Below, one piece after another: positions 8,029 through 13,301 of a DNA stretch of 13,301 nt. The translations under genes and the position numbers were made by a program. A model generated the notes under the pieces. It saw nothing but the letters and a program-made list of their open reading frames with translations. It did no database searches and had not been told where the DNA came from. The first letter of the stretch is position 1. The number at the start of each line of letters is the position of its first letter. The DNA comes from JBKJUK01 sp046590705 (lineage in GTDB: Bacteria; Acidobacteriota; Thermoanaerobaculia; Gp7-AA8), in NCBI GenBank assembly GCA_046590705.1, contig JBKJUK010000396.1:1-13301 (forward strand), in the 5' to 3' direction.

Positions 8029-8328
8029 TCAAGGCTTCGGGAAGAGCTTTTTCGCTTCGGTCTCGACGACGGTGCGGATCTTTTTCTCGAAAGGTAGCGC
8101 CAGGAGCGGCAGTTTGCCCTTCACGATCACATCGTGATCGTTGACCTCCATCGAGCCTGAGACCTTCATCCCACTGGCCTTGAAGGCGAACTGCAGAGCA
8201 TCGTCCTTCCACTCCCGTTTCAAATCGGTGAGGTAATGGCCCAGCTTCGCCTCCGTCTCCTCCAGAAGCTTCTGCAGGCTGCCGCGTGCTTTTGCTGCTG
8301 TCGTCCCATGCTTGATCTTGATTTCCAT
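8029..8328 (-). CDS. Polyhydroxyalkanoic acid system family protein (PHA_gran_rgn)
   Basis: This 99-residue cytoplasmic protein resembles the family found with polyhydroxyalkanoate synthesis or granules. It opens with a short strand (MEIKIKHG), then a helix beginning TTAAKARGSLQKLLEETEAKL. The pattern F-x-F-KASGMKVSGSMEVND-HDVIVKG-LPLLALPF follows, and the protein ends in a helix (FEKKIRTVVETEAKKLF). The AKAR helix, the G-x-x-x-G-x-[ML]-x-V strand pair and the LP-[LM]-x-x-x-x-PF turn are the features I used. The start is supported by AAGGAGC (8341-8335), six bases upstream of the ATG. It converges with the small thioredoxin-like gene, with 39 bp between the two stop codons. No PHA synthase or phasin gene lies in the window, so a role on storage granules is only a family-level suggestion. 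In many phyla this family occurs far from pha genes. Confidence 0.8.
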   Translation of the reverse strand: MEIKIKHGTTAAKARGSLQKLLEETEAKLGHYLTDLKREWKDDALQFAFKASGMKVSGSMEVNDHDVIVKGKLPLLALPFEKKIRTVVETEAKKLFPKP

Positions 8329-8334
8329 GCGAGT

Positions 8335-8341
8335 GCTCCTT
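8335..8341 (-). promoter_or_regulatory. Ribosome binding site of the PHA-system family gene
   Basis: AAGGAGC on the minus strand, six bases before the ATG at 8328, matches the Shine-Dalgarno consensus and fixes this start. Confidence 0.75.
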
Positions 8342-8378
8342 GCGAGTGACCTGCCATCGCGGCTACACCCGCCTCACA

Positions 8379-8654
8379 GGGCCGGAGGCCCGGCATCGAG
8401 GAGCCCAGGCCGTCAGGCCTGGGGCGACAACACCTCGACAATGTCGTTGAGCCCCAGCGGGGCGGCATCGGGTTTTTCGCTGCGGCACAGAGTAGGTGTT
8501 TGAAAGCAATGTACCTCAAGACTGCTGCGACGCGTTAGGCAGGTCAGAGGTCAACGTCGCGATGCCGCCCCTTGGGGGCTCTCAAAAATATGCACTGTGC
8601 GTACGATCCACGGCCTTACGGCCGTGGCTGGCGCGATGCCGCCCCGCCGGGGCT
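8379..8654. repeat. Cluster of GC-rich palindromic hairpins (REP-like) between comM and the PHA-family gene
   Basis: The gap 8342-8689 contains no credible gene but many short perfect stems. They are GGGCC/GGCCC (8379-8391), CCCAGGCC/GGCCTGGG (8404-8423), CGACA/TGTCG (8436-8446), GCCCC/GGGGC (8451-8463), GCCCC/GGGGC (8567-8579), CCACGGCC/GGCCGTGG (8608-8627) and GCCCC/GGGGC (8641-8653). The unit GATGCCGCCCC followed by GGGGCT occurs twice on the plus strand (from 8561 and from 8635) and once inverted (about 8450-8469), so these are related copies. Dispersed REP palindromes mobilised by RAYT transposases behave this way, but no RAYT gene is in the window. The stems lack an adjoining T-run, so they are not classical terminators, although they could protect the comM mRNA 3' end. 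Between 8470 and 8560 I see nothing recognisable and no convincing promoter for the downstream gene. Confidence 0.7.
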
Positions 8655-8689
8655 GAGGCACGGCGGCGGATACTGATCCAGTCGGCCCG

Positions 8690-10219
8690 TCATTGGCGAA
8701 AGTACGCGCGGTCCAGCGCTCTGTACTGAATCGCCTCGGCCAGATGGCTGGTCTCGATCCGCTCGGCTGAAGCTAGGTCCGCAATCGTCCGCGCGACCTT
8801 GAGGATTCGGTCGTAGGCCCTCGCGGACAGGCCTAGTTTCTCGAGCGCTGTCTCGAGAAGCCTCCGCGAGTCCTGCGAGAGCTCGCAGAATGTTCTGAGG
8901 TGCCGGGAGACCATCTCCCCATTGCAGCTGATCGAACTGCCCTGGAAACGCGAACGTTGAATCTCGCGCGCGCTCTCGACTCTGACGCGGATGGAGGCTG
9001 AGGACTCGCCTGCCAGCGTGCTGCCTATCTCTTCCGGAGTGAGCGCAGGAACTTCGACCTGCAGGTCGATGCGGTCCAGCAGGGGACCGGAGATCTTTGC
9101 CAGGTAGCGGCTGATTTGAGACGGGCCACAACTGCATTCGCGTCTGGAATCGTTGAAATATCCGCAGGGACATGGATTCAACGCCGCTGCAAGTGTGAAG
9201 CGTGAGGGGAAGGTGAGCGAACGTGCTGCGCGTGCGATCGTGACAAAGCCGTCCTCCATCGGTTGCCTCATCACCTCGAGCACGTCCCGACGAAACTCGG
9301 ACAGCTCGTCCAGGAAGAGCACTCCCTGATGCGCCAGACTCACTTCCCCGGGACGCGGCTGTGAGCCGCCGCCGACCAGCCCTGCGTTCGAGATAGTGTG
9401 ATGTGGCGCCCTGAATGGCCGCCTGGTAAGCAGGCCTGCTCCATGGGGAAGCACTCCCGCCACCGAATGAATCTTGGTCGTCTCGATCGACTCCTCGAGC
9501 GCAAGGCGTGGAAGAATCGATGGAAGCCTTTTGGCCAGCATGGTCTTCCCTGACCCGGGAGGCCCGATCATCATGACGTTGTGACCACCTGCAGCGGCCA
9601 CCTCCAGTGCACGCTTGGCTTGGGCCTGCCCCCGGACTTCAGCGTAGTCGGGCATCTCCGGCAAGGTTTCGCTCGACACCACCGTGACAGAAGGCGTAAT
9701 GATCGACTCACCTCTCAGATGATCGAGCAGGGCAGGAAGATGCGGGACCCCGATCACGGCAGGTCGCCCGACCGCTGCGGCCTCATTGGCGTTGAGCATT
9801 GGAACGATCAACTCGCGCACCTCATCATCCCTGGCGAAGGCGGAAGCAATCGAGAGCGCACCGCGGATCGGAGCCAGCGAACCGTCGAGTGACAGCTCTC
9901 CCACGAAAACCCGACCCTGCAGATGCTCTTCTCGGAGGTACTCCGAGGCCTGGAGAATTCCTACGGCGATGGGCAGGTCGAAGGCCGAGCCTTCCTTCTT
10001 CACGTCGGCAGGGGAGAGATTGACCACGATGTTGCGCTGCGGGTAGCGAAGCCCGCAGTTCGCCAGCGCAGAGCGCACGCGCGAGTACGCCTCCCTGACG
10101 GCGGTGTCGGGAAGGCCAACCATGGTGAAGGCCGGCAAGCCGGAGCCGGCGTCAACTTCTACTGTGATCCTTACTGCATCAATTCCAGAGGTCGCTGCAC
10201 TGATGACTTTTGAAAGCAT
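8690..10219 (-). CDS. comM: ComM/YifB-family Mg-chelatase-like AAA+ ATPase
   Basis: This 509-residue ATPase belongs to the ComM (YifB) family. ComM is a hexameric helicase that drives branch migration during natural transformation, although the family is also found in species not known to be competent. The start was placed at the ATG at 10219, giving MLSKVISAATSGIDAV, the usual family N-terminus. The open frame extends 56 codons further upstream (to 10387) with an unfamily-like, Arg-rich sequence, taken as non-coding. Domains are an N-terminal Lon-like/ChlI domain (1-175), an AAA+ core with Walker A GPPGSGKT (219-226) and Walker B VLFLDE (300-305), and a C-terminal Mg-chelatase helical domain (~415-507). 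Four cysteines, C350, C352, C362 and C364, occur in the NPCPCG segment and the following ECSC, a likely metal site. The length is close to the E. coli protein (~506). It appears monocistronic, with a hairpin directly before the start codon. Confidence 0.95.
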   Translation of the reverse strand: MLSKVISAATSGIDAVRITVEVDAGSGLPAFTMVGLPDTAVREAYSRVRSALANCGLRYPQRNIVVNLSPADVKKEGSAFDLPIAVGILQASEYLREEHLQGRVFVGELSLDGSLAPIRGALSIASAFARDDEVRELIVPMLNANEAAAVGRPAVIGVPHLPALLDHLRGESIITPSVTVVSSETLPEMPDYAEVRGQAQAKRALEVAAAGGHNVMMIGPPGSGKTMLAKRLPSILPRLALEESIETTKIHSVAGVLPHGAGLLTRRPFRAPHHTISNAGLVGGGSQPRPGEVSLAHQGVLFLDELSEFRRDVLEVMRQPMEDGFVTIARAARSLTFPSRFTLAAALNPCPCGYFNDSRRECSCGPSQISRYLAKISGPLLDRIDLQVEVPALTPEEIGSTLAGESSASIRVRVESAREIQRSRFQGSSISCNGEMVSRHLRTFCELSQDSRRLLETALEKLGLSARAYDRILKVARTIADLASAERIETSHLAEAIQYRALDRAYFRQ

Positions 10220-10276
10220 GACTTTCGCGACCTGCGGAAGTCCCGAGCAGAGAATACCTCGGGCTCTGCGAAAGTC
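10220..10276 (-). promoter_or_regulatory. Inverted repeat in the comM leader, ending at the start codon
   Basis: GACTTTCGC (10220-10228) and its perfect reverse complement GCGAAAGTC (10268-10276) flank a second stem, CCCGAG/CTCGGG (10242-10247/10258-10263). In the comM transcript the 3' arm of the outer stem ends exactly one base before the ATG, so it covers the place where a ribosome site would be. No strong Shine-Dalgarno sequence is visible there. An alternative pairing, GCAGAG (10247-10252) with CTCTGC (10264-10269), would exclude both stems. A role in translation is inference. Confidence 0.35.
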
Positions 10277-10577
10277 AAAAACAGCATGTCCACCCGGCGT
10301 AGAAAGGCGGTCTGATCGATCCGGAAATACACCGTGGCTAGACCGGTGATCAAAATCGTCGTCACTGCAGCGCTCTGGCAGGGTCATGGAGAGGAGCTTG
10401 CAGTCGGGCCTACTGATCTGAACCGAAGGCTCAAGCTCAACTGCTTAAAACAATGAACTTAACTGGAATGTGACCATCGGTTGAGAGCCCATTTAACCTG
10501 TGGAAAAAGAGGTGCATTAGGCCATCCCTAGAATAGATCTGCTCAGGCTGCCGATATTTTTGTCGACATATCCTTTA
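10277..10577. other. Non-coding stretch upstream of comM
   Basis: This is the part of the 449-nt gap between comM and the tandem AbrB-like gene that has no assigned element. Its left half is covered by the in-frame but unfamily-like upstream extension of comM. From about 10430 the base composition becomes clearly richer in A and T than the neighbouring genes. The comM promoter should lie here, but I see no convincing -35/-10 pair on the minus strand. Confidence 0.5.
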
Positions 10578-10594
10578 TTGTTAATAGTTGACAA
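10578..10594. promoter_or_regulatory. Imperfect palindrome overlapping the -35 box, candidate operator
   Basis: TTGTTAATAGTTGACAA is an inverted repeat: TTGTTAA, three bases, TTGACAA, with one mismatch in seven. It contains the TTGACA -35 hexamer of the promoter at 10588-10617, so a protein bound here would block that promoter. The regulator is unknown; autoregulation by the adjacent AbrB-like protein is a hypothesis. Confidence 0.45.
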
Positions 10595-10617
10595 AATCGT
10601 GGCAGATTTCTTCTAAT
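10588..10617 (+). promoter_or_regulatory. Sigma70-type promoter of the tandem AbrB-like gene
   Basis: A perfect TTGACA (10588-10593) is followed after 18 bases by TCTAAT (10612-10617), five of six matches to TATAAT. Transcription would start near 10624, giving a leader of about 45 nt before the ATG at 10669. It lies in an AT-rich pocket of an otherwise GC-rich window and is the best promoter seen here. Confidence 0.7.
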
Positions 10618-10656
10618 GGTGAGGCTACAAGTCGAGTCGAGCGTTCGTGACGGGTG

Positions 10657-10661
10657 AGGAG
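10657..10661 (+). promoter_or_regulatory. Ribosome binding site that decides the start of the AbrB-like gene
   Basis: AGGAG at 10657-10661 lies seven bases before the ATG at 10669. The frame could also open at a GTG at 10654, but that would place the ribosome site inside the gene, so 10669 is preferred. Confidence 0.75.
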
Positions 10662-10668
10662 ATGGGAA

Positions 10669-11049
10669 ATGTCGTTCGAGAAATGGGTACCCCAGCCGGA
10701 CTTCGAGAATGTTCCAGCGTCGGCCACCATTGTGGAGTCGCGCCTGATTCGTCTGGCGTCTTCCGTGGCCGATATGCTCGGCCTGCGCGGTAAAACGAAC
10801 GCGCATTTGTACTTCGACAGAAAGAGACAAGTGATTGGAATTAAGCCGATCGAGAAAAGAGAAGAAGGTACCGCCAAGATTCGCCAGTCGGATAAATCCA
10901 CCTCGATTCATATCCCCAGTTTCTTCAGGCACTACGAGATCGACGTACCAGGCATCAAACGGTTCCACTGCTGGTACGACGAGAAAACGCGCATGGCCAT
11001 GATCGATATCTCTCGTCCGTCGCCGCGCGGCCGACCCTCAGGCACCTGA
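10669..11049 (+). CDS. Small protein with two tandem AbrB-like units, possible DNA-binding regulator
   Basis: This 126-residue soluble protein begins MSFEKWVPQP. The start is set by AGGAG at a spacing of seven bases. The sequence can be laid out as two similar units. Unit 1 (residues ~26-60) has a helix-like stretch ASSVADMLGL and then a hairpin AHLYFDRKRQVIGIKP. Unit 2 (~79-114) has IHIPSFFRHYEID and then FHCWYDEKTRMAMIDI. Both follow the SpoVT/AbrB pattern of strand, IP-type helix with a LG-like end, and a hairpin of aromatic-acidic-basic-hydrophobic residues. A monomer with two units could form a complete swapped-hairpin barrel, as in MraZ, though the protein does not carry the MraZ signature. 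The C-terminal tail RPSPRGRPSGT is basic and flexible. It has its own promoter, an operator-like palindrome over the -35 box and a strong terminator, so it is a monocistronic unit. The AbrB assignment is my inference from the pattern. Confidence 0.75.
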   Translation: MSFEKWVPQPDFENVPASATIVESRLIRLASSVADMLGLRGKTNAHLYFDRKRQVIGIKPIEKREEGTAKIRQSDKSTSIHIPSFFRHYEIDVPGIKRFHCWYDEKTRMAMIDISRPSPRGRPSGT

Positions 11050-11069
11050 GTTTTCCATCTCCAAAATGA

Positions 11070-11099
11070 AAAAAGGCGAGCCCTCAGGCTCGCCTTTTT
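11070..11099. terminator. Bidirectional rho-independent terminator between convergent genes
   Basis: GGCGAGCC (11075-11082) pairs with GGCTCGCC (11087-11094) around a four-base CTCA loop. The stem is flanked by A-runs on the left and TTTTT on the right, so it works on both strands. It lies 20 nt after the stop of the AbrB-like gene and 22 nt after the stop of the SGNH hydrolase gene, and should end both transcripts. Confidence 0.92.
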
Positions 11100-11121
11100 G
11101 TTGGTGTCGCTGCAGGGAGTT

Positions 11122-12513
11122 CTATTCGCTCGCCTGGCCGGCTGGCTGTCCGATTCCGACCCCAGGGTGGATTCCGAAGAATTCCCACAGAGCCAGCGCC
11201 GACCTCATATCGAAGAGAAAAGGTGCGTTCTCCGGCACATAGACGCTCGAGGCTTCTACGGGTGCGTTGTTGGAGAAGAACTCTACGAGCGAGGCCTGCG
11301 CAATCCTGGTTTTATAGGCGGCGTTGATGGTTTTAATGAATTCGTTCGCGATCAGTGTGTATCCGATATCGGTCGGATGAAAACCGTCATAACCGAAAAC
11401 ACCGCCGGTGAGAAATGCAGTGCTGAGGCGTACTCCGCCGAAGTTCGCGCCAACGCGGACTTGATCGAGCAGAGCCTGGTTGTTCACGAACGGGATGTCG
11501 CGCGCCGCGGCAGCAGCTTTGATGGCAGCGTTCACTTCCGCAGCGCGGGTGTTGATTGCGTTCGTCTCTGCAACCGTCAGAACTGCAAAATCAGGAAGAG
11601 GCTTTCCCACGTCGGGAAGCGTCGGGAACAGAGGCTTGAGTGCCGACGGAATTCCGAATCCGGTGGCCAGTAAAACAGCTGCAGAAAGTAGGACGCGACT
11701 GCCCGGGGTGAGTTGTCCGATCGTTCCGCCGCCGAGGTCTGCCACGAAGAAAATCGGGTTGCCGTCGGGACCCGCGACCGGGAGGTTGGTGGCAGGATTC
11801 ACGAGGAAGGGAGGTATGGTTGAGGCGAAAGGAAGGGCCGTAACGTCGCCGATTCCACCGACAACCATGCCAGCCTGTGGCGCGCCTGCCACCAGCCTGT
11901 CGAGGAGACGATTGTAGTCGCGGGTGAAATCGGCAAGCGGCGTTAGCGTTGCCGGCGAACCGTCCAAAGCAGCACTGAGAACATCGTTTCCTCCGACGAA
12001 GAGGCTTACGAAGGTCGGGTTCAAGGCCAAGGCCTGATCGACTGCTGTGCCTCGTCCACGCAGAATGAACTGAGCGAAAGTGGTGGCAGTGTTGACGGGA
12101 CTCTGCGCGCCGGTGAGAGTCAGCAGGTCCGCGACACGAGCACCTGGAATCGAGAGATTGTTGTACGGACGAGGCAGTGAGAGGTTGATCGGCGATCCGT
12201 TCGTGGAAGCCTTGGGAGTGATGGTGAGGGGAGCTAGGCTGAGAAGCTGCAGTTCCGGGGTGATCCCGGGCTGGCTCACCAGCGGTTGCTGAAAGTCTAC
12301 TGCTCGGGCCTGACGGGCGATGACAGCGGGAAAGCTGTACCGCTGGTGAGACTCGACCAGCGAGAGGTTCGAGATTCCTGCACCGTAACTGTCGCCAAGA
12401 GCAACGTACCGCGTGAAATCTGCTTTGCCACGAGCAGCGAAAGCCGGAACTGTCAGAGTCACAACGGCTGCGGCGAGCGTTGCGAATCGTGCGAGTTTGA
12501 ATGTTCGATTCAT
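11122..12513 (-). CDS. Secreted SGNH/GDSL-family hydrolase (putative lipase/esterase)
   Basis: This 463-residue exported protein is predicted to cleave ester bonds, probably of lipids. The start at 12513 is chosen because AAGGAG (12528-12523) lies nine bases upstream and a good signal peptide follows (MNRTFKLARF, hydrophobic core, VPAFA, cleavage near residue 26). A longer open frame to 12630 overlaps the upstream gene and is rejected. SGNH blocks are visible in order: GDSYGAG (40-46) with nucleophile S42, the block II glycine in SIPGARVADL (G124), GGND (174-177), and the catalytic pair in YDGFHP with D376 and H379. The insertions between blocks III and V are long, giving a protein larger than minimal GDSL esterases. 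There is no autotransporter domain, so it should be periplasmic or extracellular. It sits 16 bp downstream of a FadL-type porin gene, which points to release and uptake of fatty-acid-like products. The substrate is not shown by the sequence. Confidence 0.92.
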   Translation of the reverse strand: MNRTFKLARFATLAAAVVTLTVPAFAARGKADFTRYVALGDSYGAGISNLSLVESHQRYSFPAVIARQARAVDFQQPLVSQPGITPELQLLSLAPLTITPKASTNGSPINLSLPRPYNNLSIPGARVADLLTLTGAQSPVNTATTFAQFILRGRGTAVDQALALNPTFVSLFVGGNDVLSAALDGSPATLTPLADFTRDYNRLLDRLVAGAPQAGMVVGGIGDVTALPFASTIPPFLVNPATNLPVAGPDGNPIFFVADLGGGTIGQLTPGSRVLLSAAVLLATGFGIPSALKPLFPTLPDVGKPLPDFAVLTVAETNAINTRAAEVNAAIKAAAAARDIPFVNNQALLDQVRVGANFGGVRLSTAFLTGGVFGYDGFHPTDIGYTLIANEFIKTINAAYKTRIAQASLVEFFSNNAPVEASSVYVPENAPFLFDMRSALALWEFFGIHPGVGIGQPAGQASE

Positions 12514-12522
12514 CTGCAGGGT

Positions 12523-12528
12523 CTCCTT
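12523..12528 (-). promoter_or_regulatory. Ribosome binding site of the SGNH hydrolase
   Basis: AAGGAG on the minus strand lies immediately after the upstream gene's stop and nine bases before the ATG at 12513. It supports that start over the longer frame. Confidence 0.75.
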
Positions 12529-12529
12529 G

Positions 12530-13301
12530 TCAGAACGAGTAGCCGATGTTAATGCCGACCAGATTTGCAACGGTGCTGTACGTGCCGTTGAAGTTGTCGC
12601 GATTCCTGCCCTCGGTGCTGCGCTCAGCAAAAGGGATCACCATCTCGCTGAGTTCCACGGACCAGCGGCCAGTGTTGTACCCGAAGCCGAAGGAAACGCC
12701 GAAGCGATCTGCGTCGGGAAGCTGCGGGCCTACACCTTCGACCGGCTGCGGTGTCTGGTCGTACAGCGCGCCAAGGCGGACATCCCAGCGATCAGTGACT
12801 TTCCTGTTTCCACCGAGACGGAATGAAAAAGTATCCTTCCAGTCCTGGGGCACGTCGAGATTCGCCGAAGGGGTCTTTTCGAAGGCGACCTGCAGTCGCT
12901 CGAAGCGGCTCCATGTGGTGTAAGTCGTGTCGAACTCGATCTGCCATCCAGGCAGACAATTCATGGCCACGCCAAACGAAGCGATTCCAGGGAAGTTAAT
13001 AGAGGTGTCGATCTTCTGTGTAGGCGGAAGGCCGCGTGCGACGATTGCATCAAGCTGGGCGTTCCCGGTTGAGATCTGCTTGAACTTCGCGTCGCCCTCG
13101 TAATCGATGTCCATGGCACTGCGGTACTGCAAGCCGAAGCTTACGTCTGAATTCGGTCGGAACATGAACCCGATGTTGTAGCCAAGGCCACTCTCCCAGT
13201 CGCTGTTGAGTCGCACGTGAGCGACATCGACTACCCGCTGCGTGAAGGGATTGATCGCGGCGTTGTTCCGTTCCAGCGAAATGCGCGAGAGCCGGTACTC
13301 G
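12530..13301 (-). CDS. FadL/OMPP1/TodX-family outer-membrane transporter, C-terminal part
   Basis: The frame is open to the right window edge, so the N-terminus, signal peptide and hatch domain are missing and 256 codons remain. A GTG near 13216 is internal, because the upstream codons continue with FadL-like sequence (RISLERNNAA). The protein is made of alternating strands typical of a beta-barrel: GLGYNIGFMFRPNSDVSFGLQYRS, then a DIDYEGDAKF segment, FPGIASFGVAMN, WQIEFDTTYTTWSRF, FSFRLGGNRKV, WDVRLGALYDQTPQP and a final strand. It ends in IGYSF, with the terminal phenylalanine used for outer-membrane insertion by BamA. The YRS...GDA...F stretch and the YDQTPQP-x-DRFG pattern are family hallmarks. 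FadL proteins let long-chain fatty acids or other hydrophobic compounds cross the outer membrane. The following SGNH hydrolase gene starts 16 bp later and is probably co-transcribed. Confidence 0.92.
   Translation of the reverse strand, partial: EYRLSRISLERNNAAINPFTQRVVDVAHVRLNSDWESGLGYNIGFMFRPNSDVSFGLQYRSAMDIDYEGDAKFKQISTGNAQLDAIVARGLPPTQKIDTSINFPGIASFGVAMNCLPGWQIEFDTTYTTWSRFERLQVAFEKTPSANLDVPQDWKDTFSFRLGGNRKVTDRWDVRLGALYDQTPQPVEGVGPQLPDADRFGVSFGFGYNTGRWSVELSEMVIPFAERSTEGRNRDNFNGTYSTVANLVGINIGYSF

Noticed and set aside
10220..10387. 56-codon N-terminal extension of comM
   Set aside because: The family starts at the MLSKVISAA segment; the extension has unrelated composition and no ribosome site, so it was left out of the gene.
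12514..12630. 39-codon N-terminal extension of the SGNH hydrolase
   Set aside because: It overlaps the 3' end of the FadL gene; a ribosome site and a clean signal peptide support the start at 12513.
1..13301. CRISPR array, toxin-antitoxin pair, phage defence cluster or insertion sequence
   Set aside because: No regularly spaced direct repeats, transposase, nuclease or defence domains were found; repeats present are palindromic intergenic elements only.

Overview
The window looks like a piece of chromosome from a Gram-negative bacterium with high G+C. An outer-membrane FadL-type porin and several signal-peptide proteins support a double membrane. The mix of genes (a beta-propeller sensor fused to GGDEF, a ComM ATPase, a polyhydroxyalkanoate-granule family protein, many palindromic intergenic repeats) would fit Acidobacteriota or a related soil/sediment phylum. 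That placement is inference only, because no rRNA or marker gene is present. No tRNA, rRNA, CRISPR array, transposase, integrase or phage gene was seen.

Layout, left to right. (1) 1-573, minus strand: two short unrecognised genes, probably co-transcribed, the second running off the left edge. (2) 574-860: a divergent intergenic gap largely filled by a 176-bp nested inverted repeat. (3) 861-3899, plus: a large membrane sensor with 14 propeller blades, a Y_Y_Y domain, one transmembrane helix and a diguanylate cyclase domain. (4) 4032-7621, plus: two ABC exporter half-transporters whose stop and start codons overlap, with complementary degenerate ATP sites typical of a heterodimer. (5) 7765-7989, plus: a 74-residue protein resembling a glutaredoxin fold without the CxxC. 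(6) 8029-8328, minus: a polyhydroxyalkanoic acid system family protein. (7) 8329-8689: a gene-free stretch packed with GC-rich hairpins in several related copies. (8) 8690-10219, minus: comM/yifB, a Mg-chelatase-like AAA+ ATPase. (9) 10220-10668: a partly AT-rich gap with a good sigma70-type promoter whose -35 box is overlapped by a palindrome. (10) 10669-11049, plus: a small protein that reads as two tandem AbrB-like units. (11) 11070-11099: a strong terminator serving both converging transcription units. (12) 13301-11122, minus: a FadL-family outer-membrane transporter (5' end missing) followed 16 bp later by a secreted SGNH/GDSL hydrolase.

Two units make functional sense together. The ABC pair should form one heterodimeric exporter. 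The FadL-SGNH pair could release and take up hydrophobic acyl compounds. The other genes look like independent transcription units. Most of the window is conventional. The parts most worth a second look are the tandem AbrB-like protein with its promoter palindrome, the two palindromic repeat families, the diguanylate cyclase with an altered inhibitory site, and the CxxC-less thioredoxin-fold candidate.
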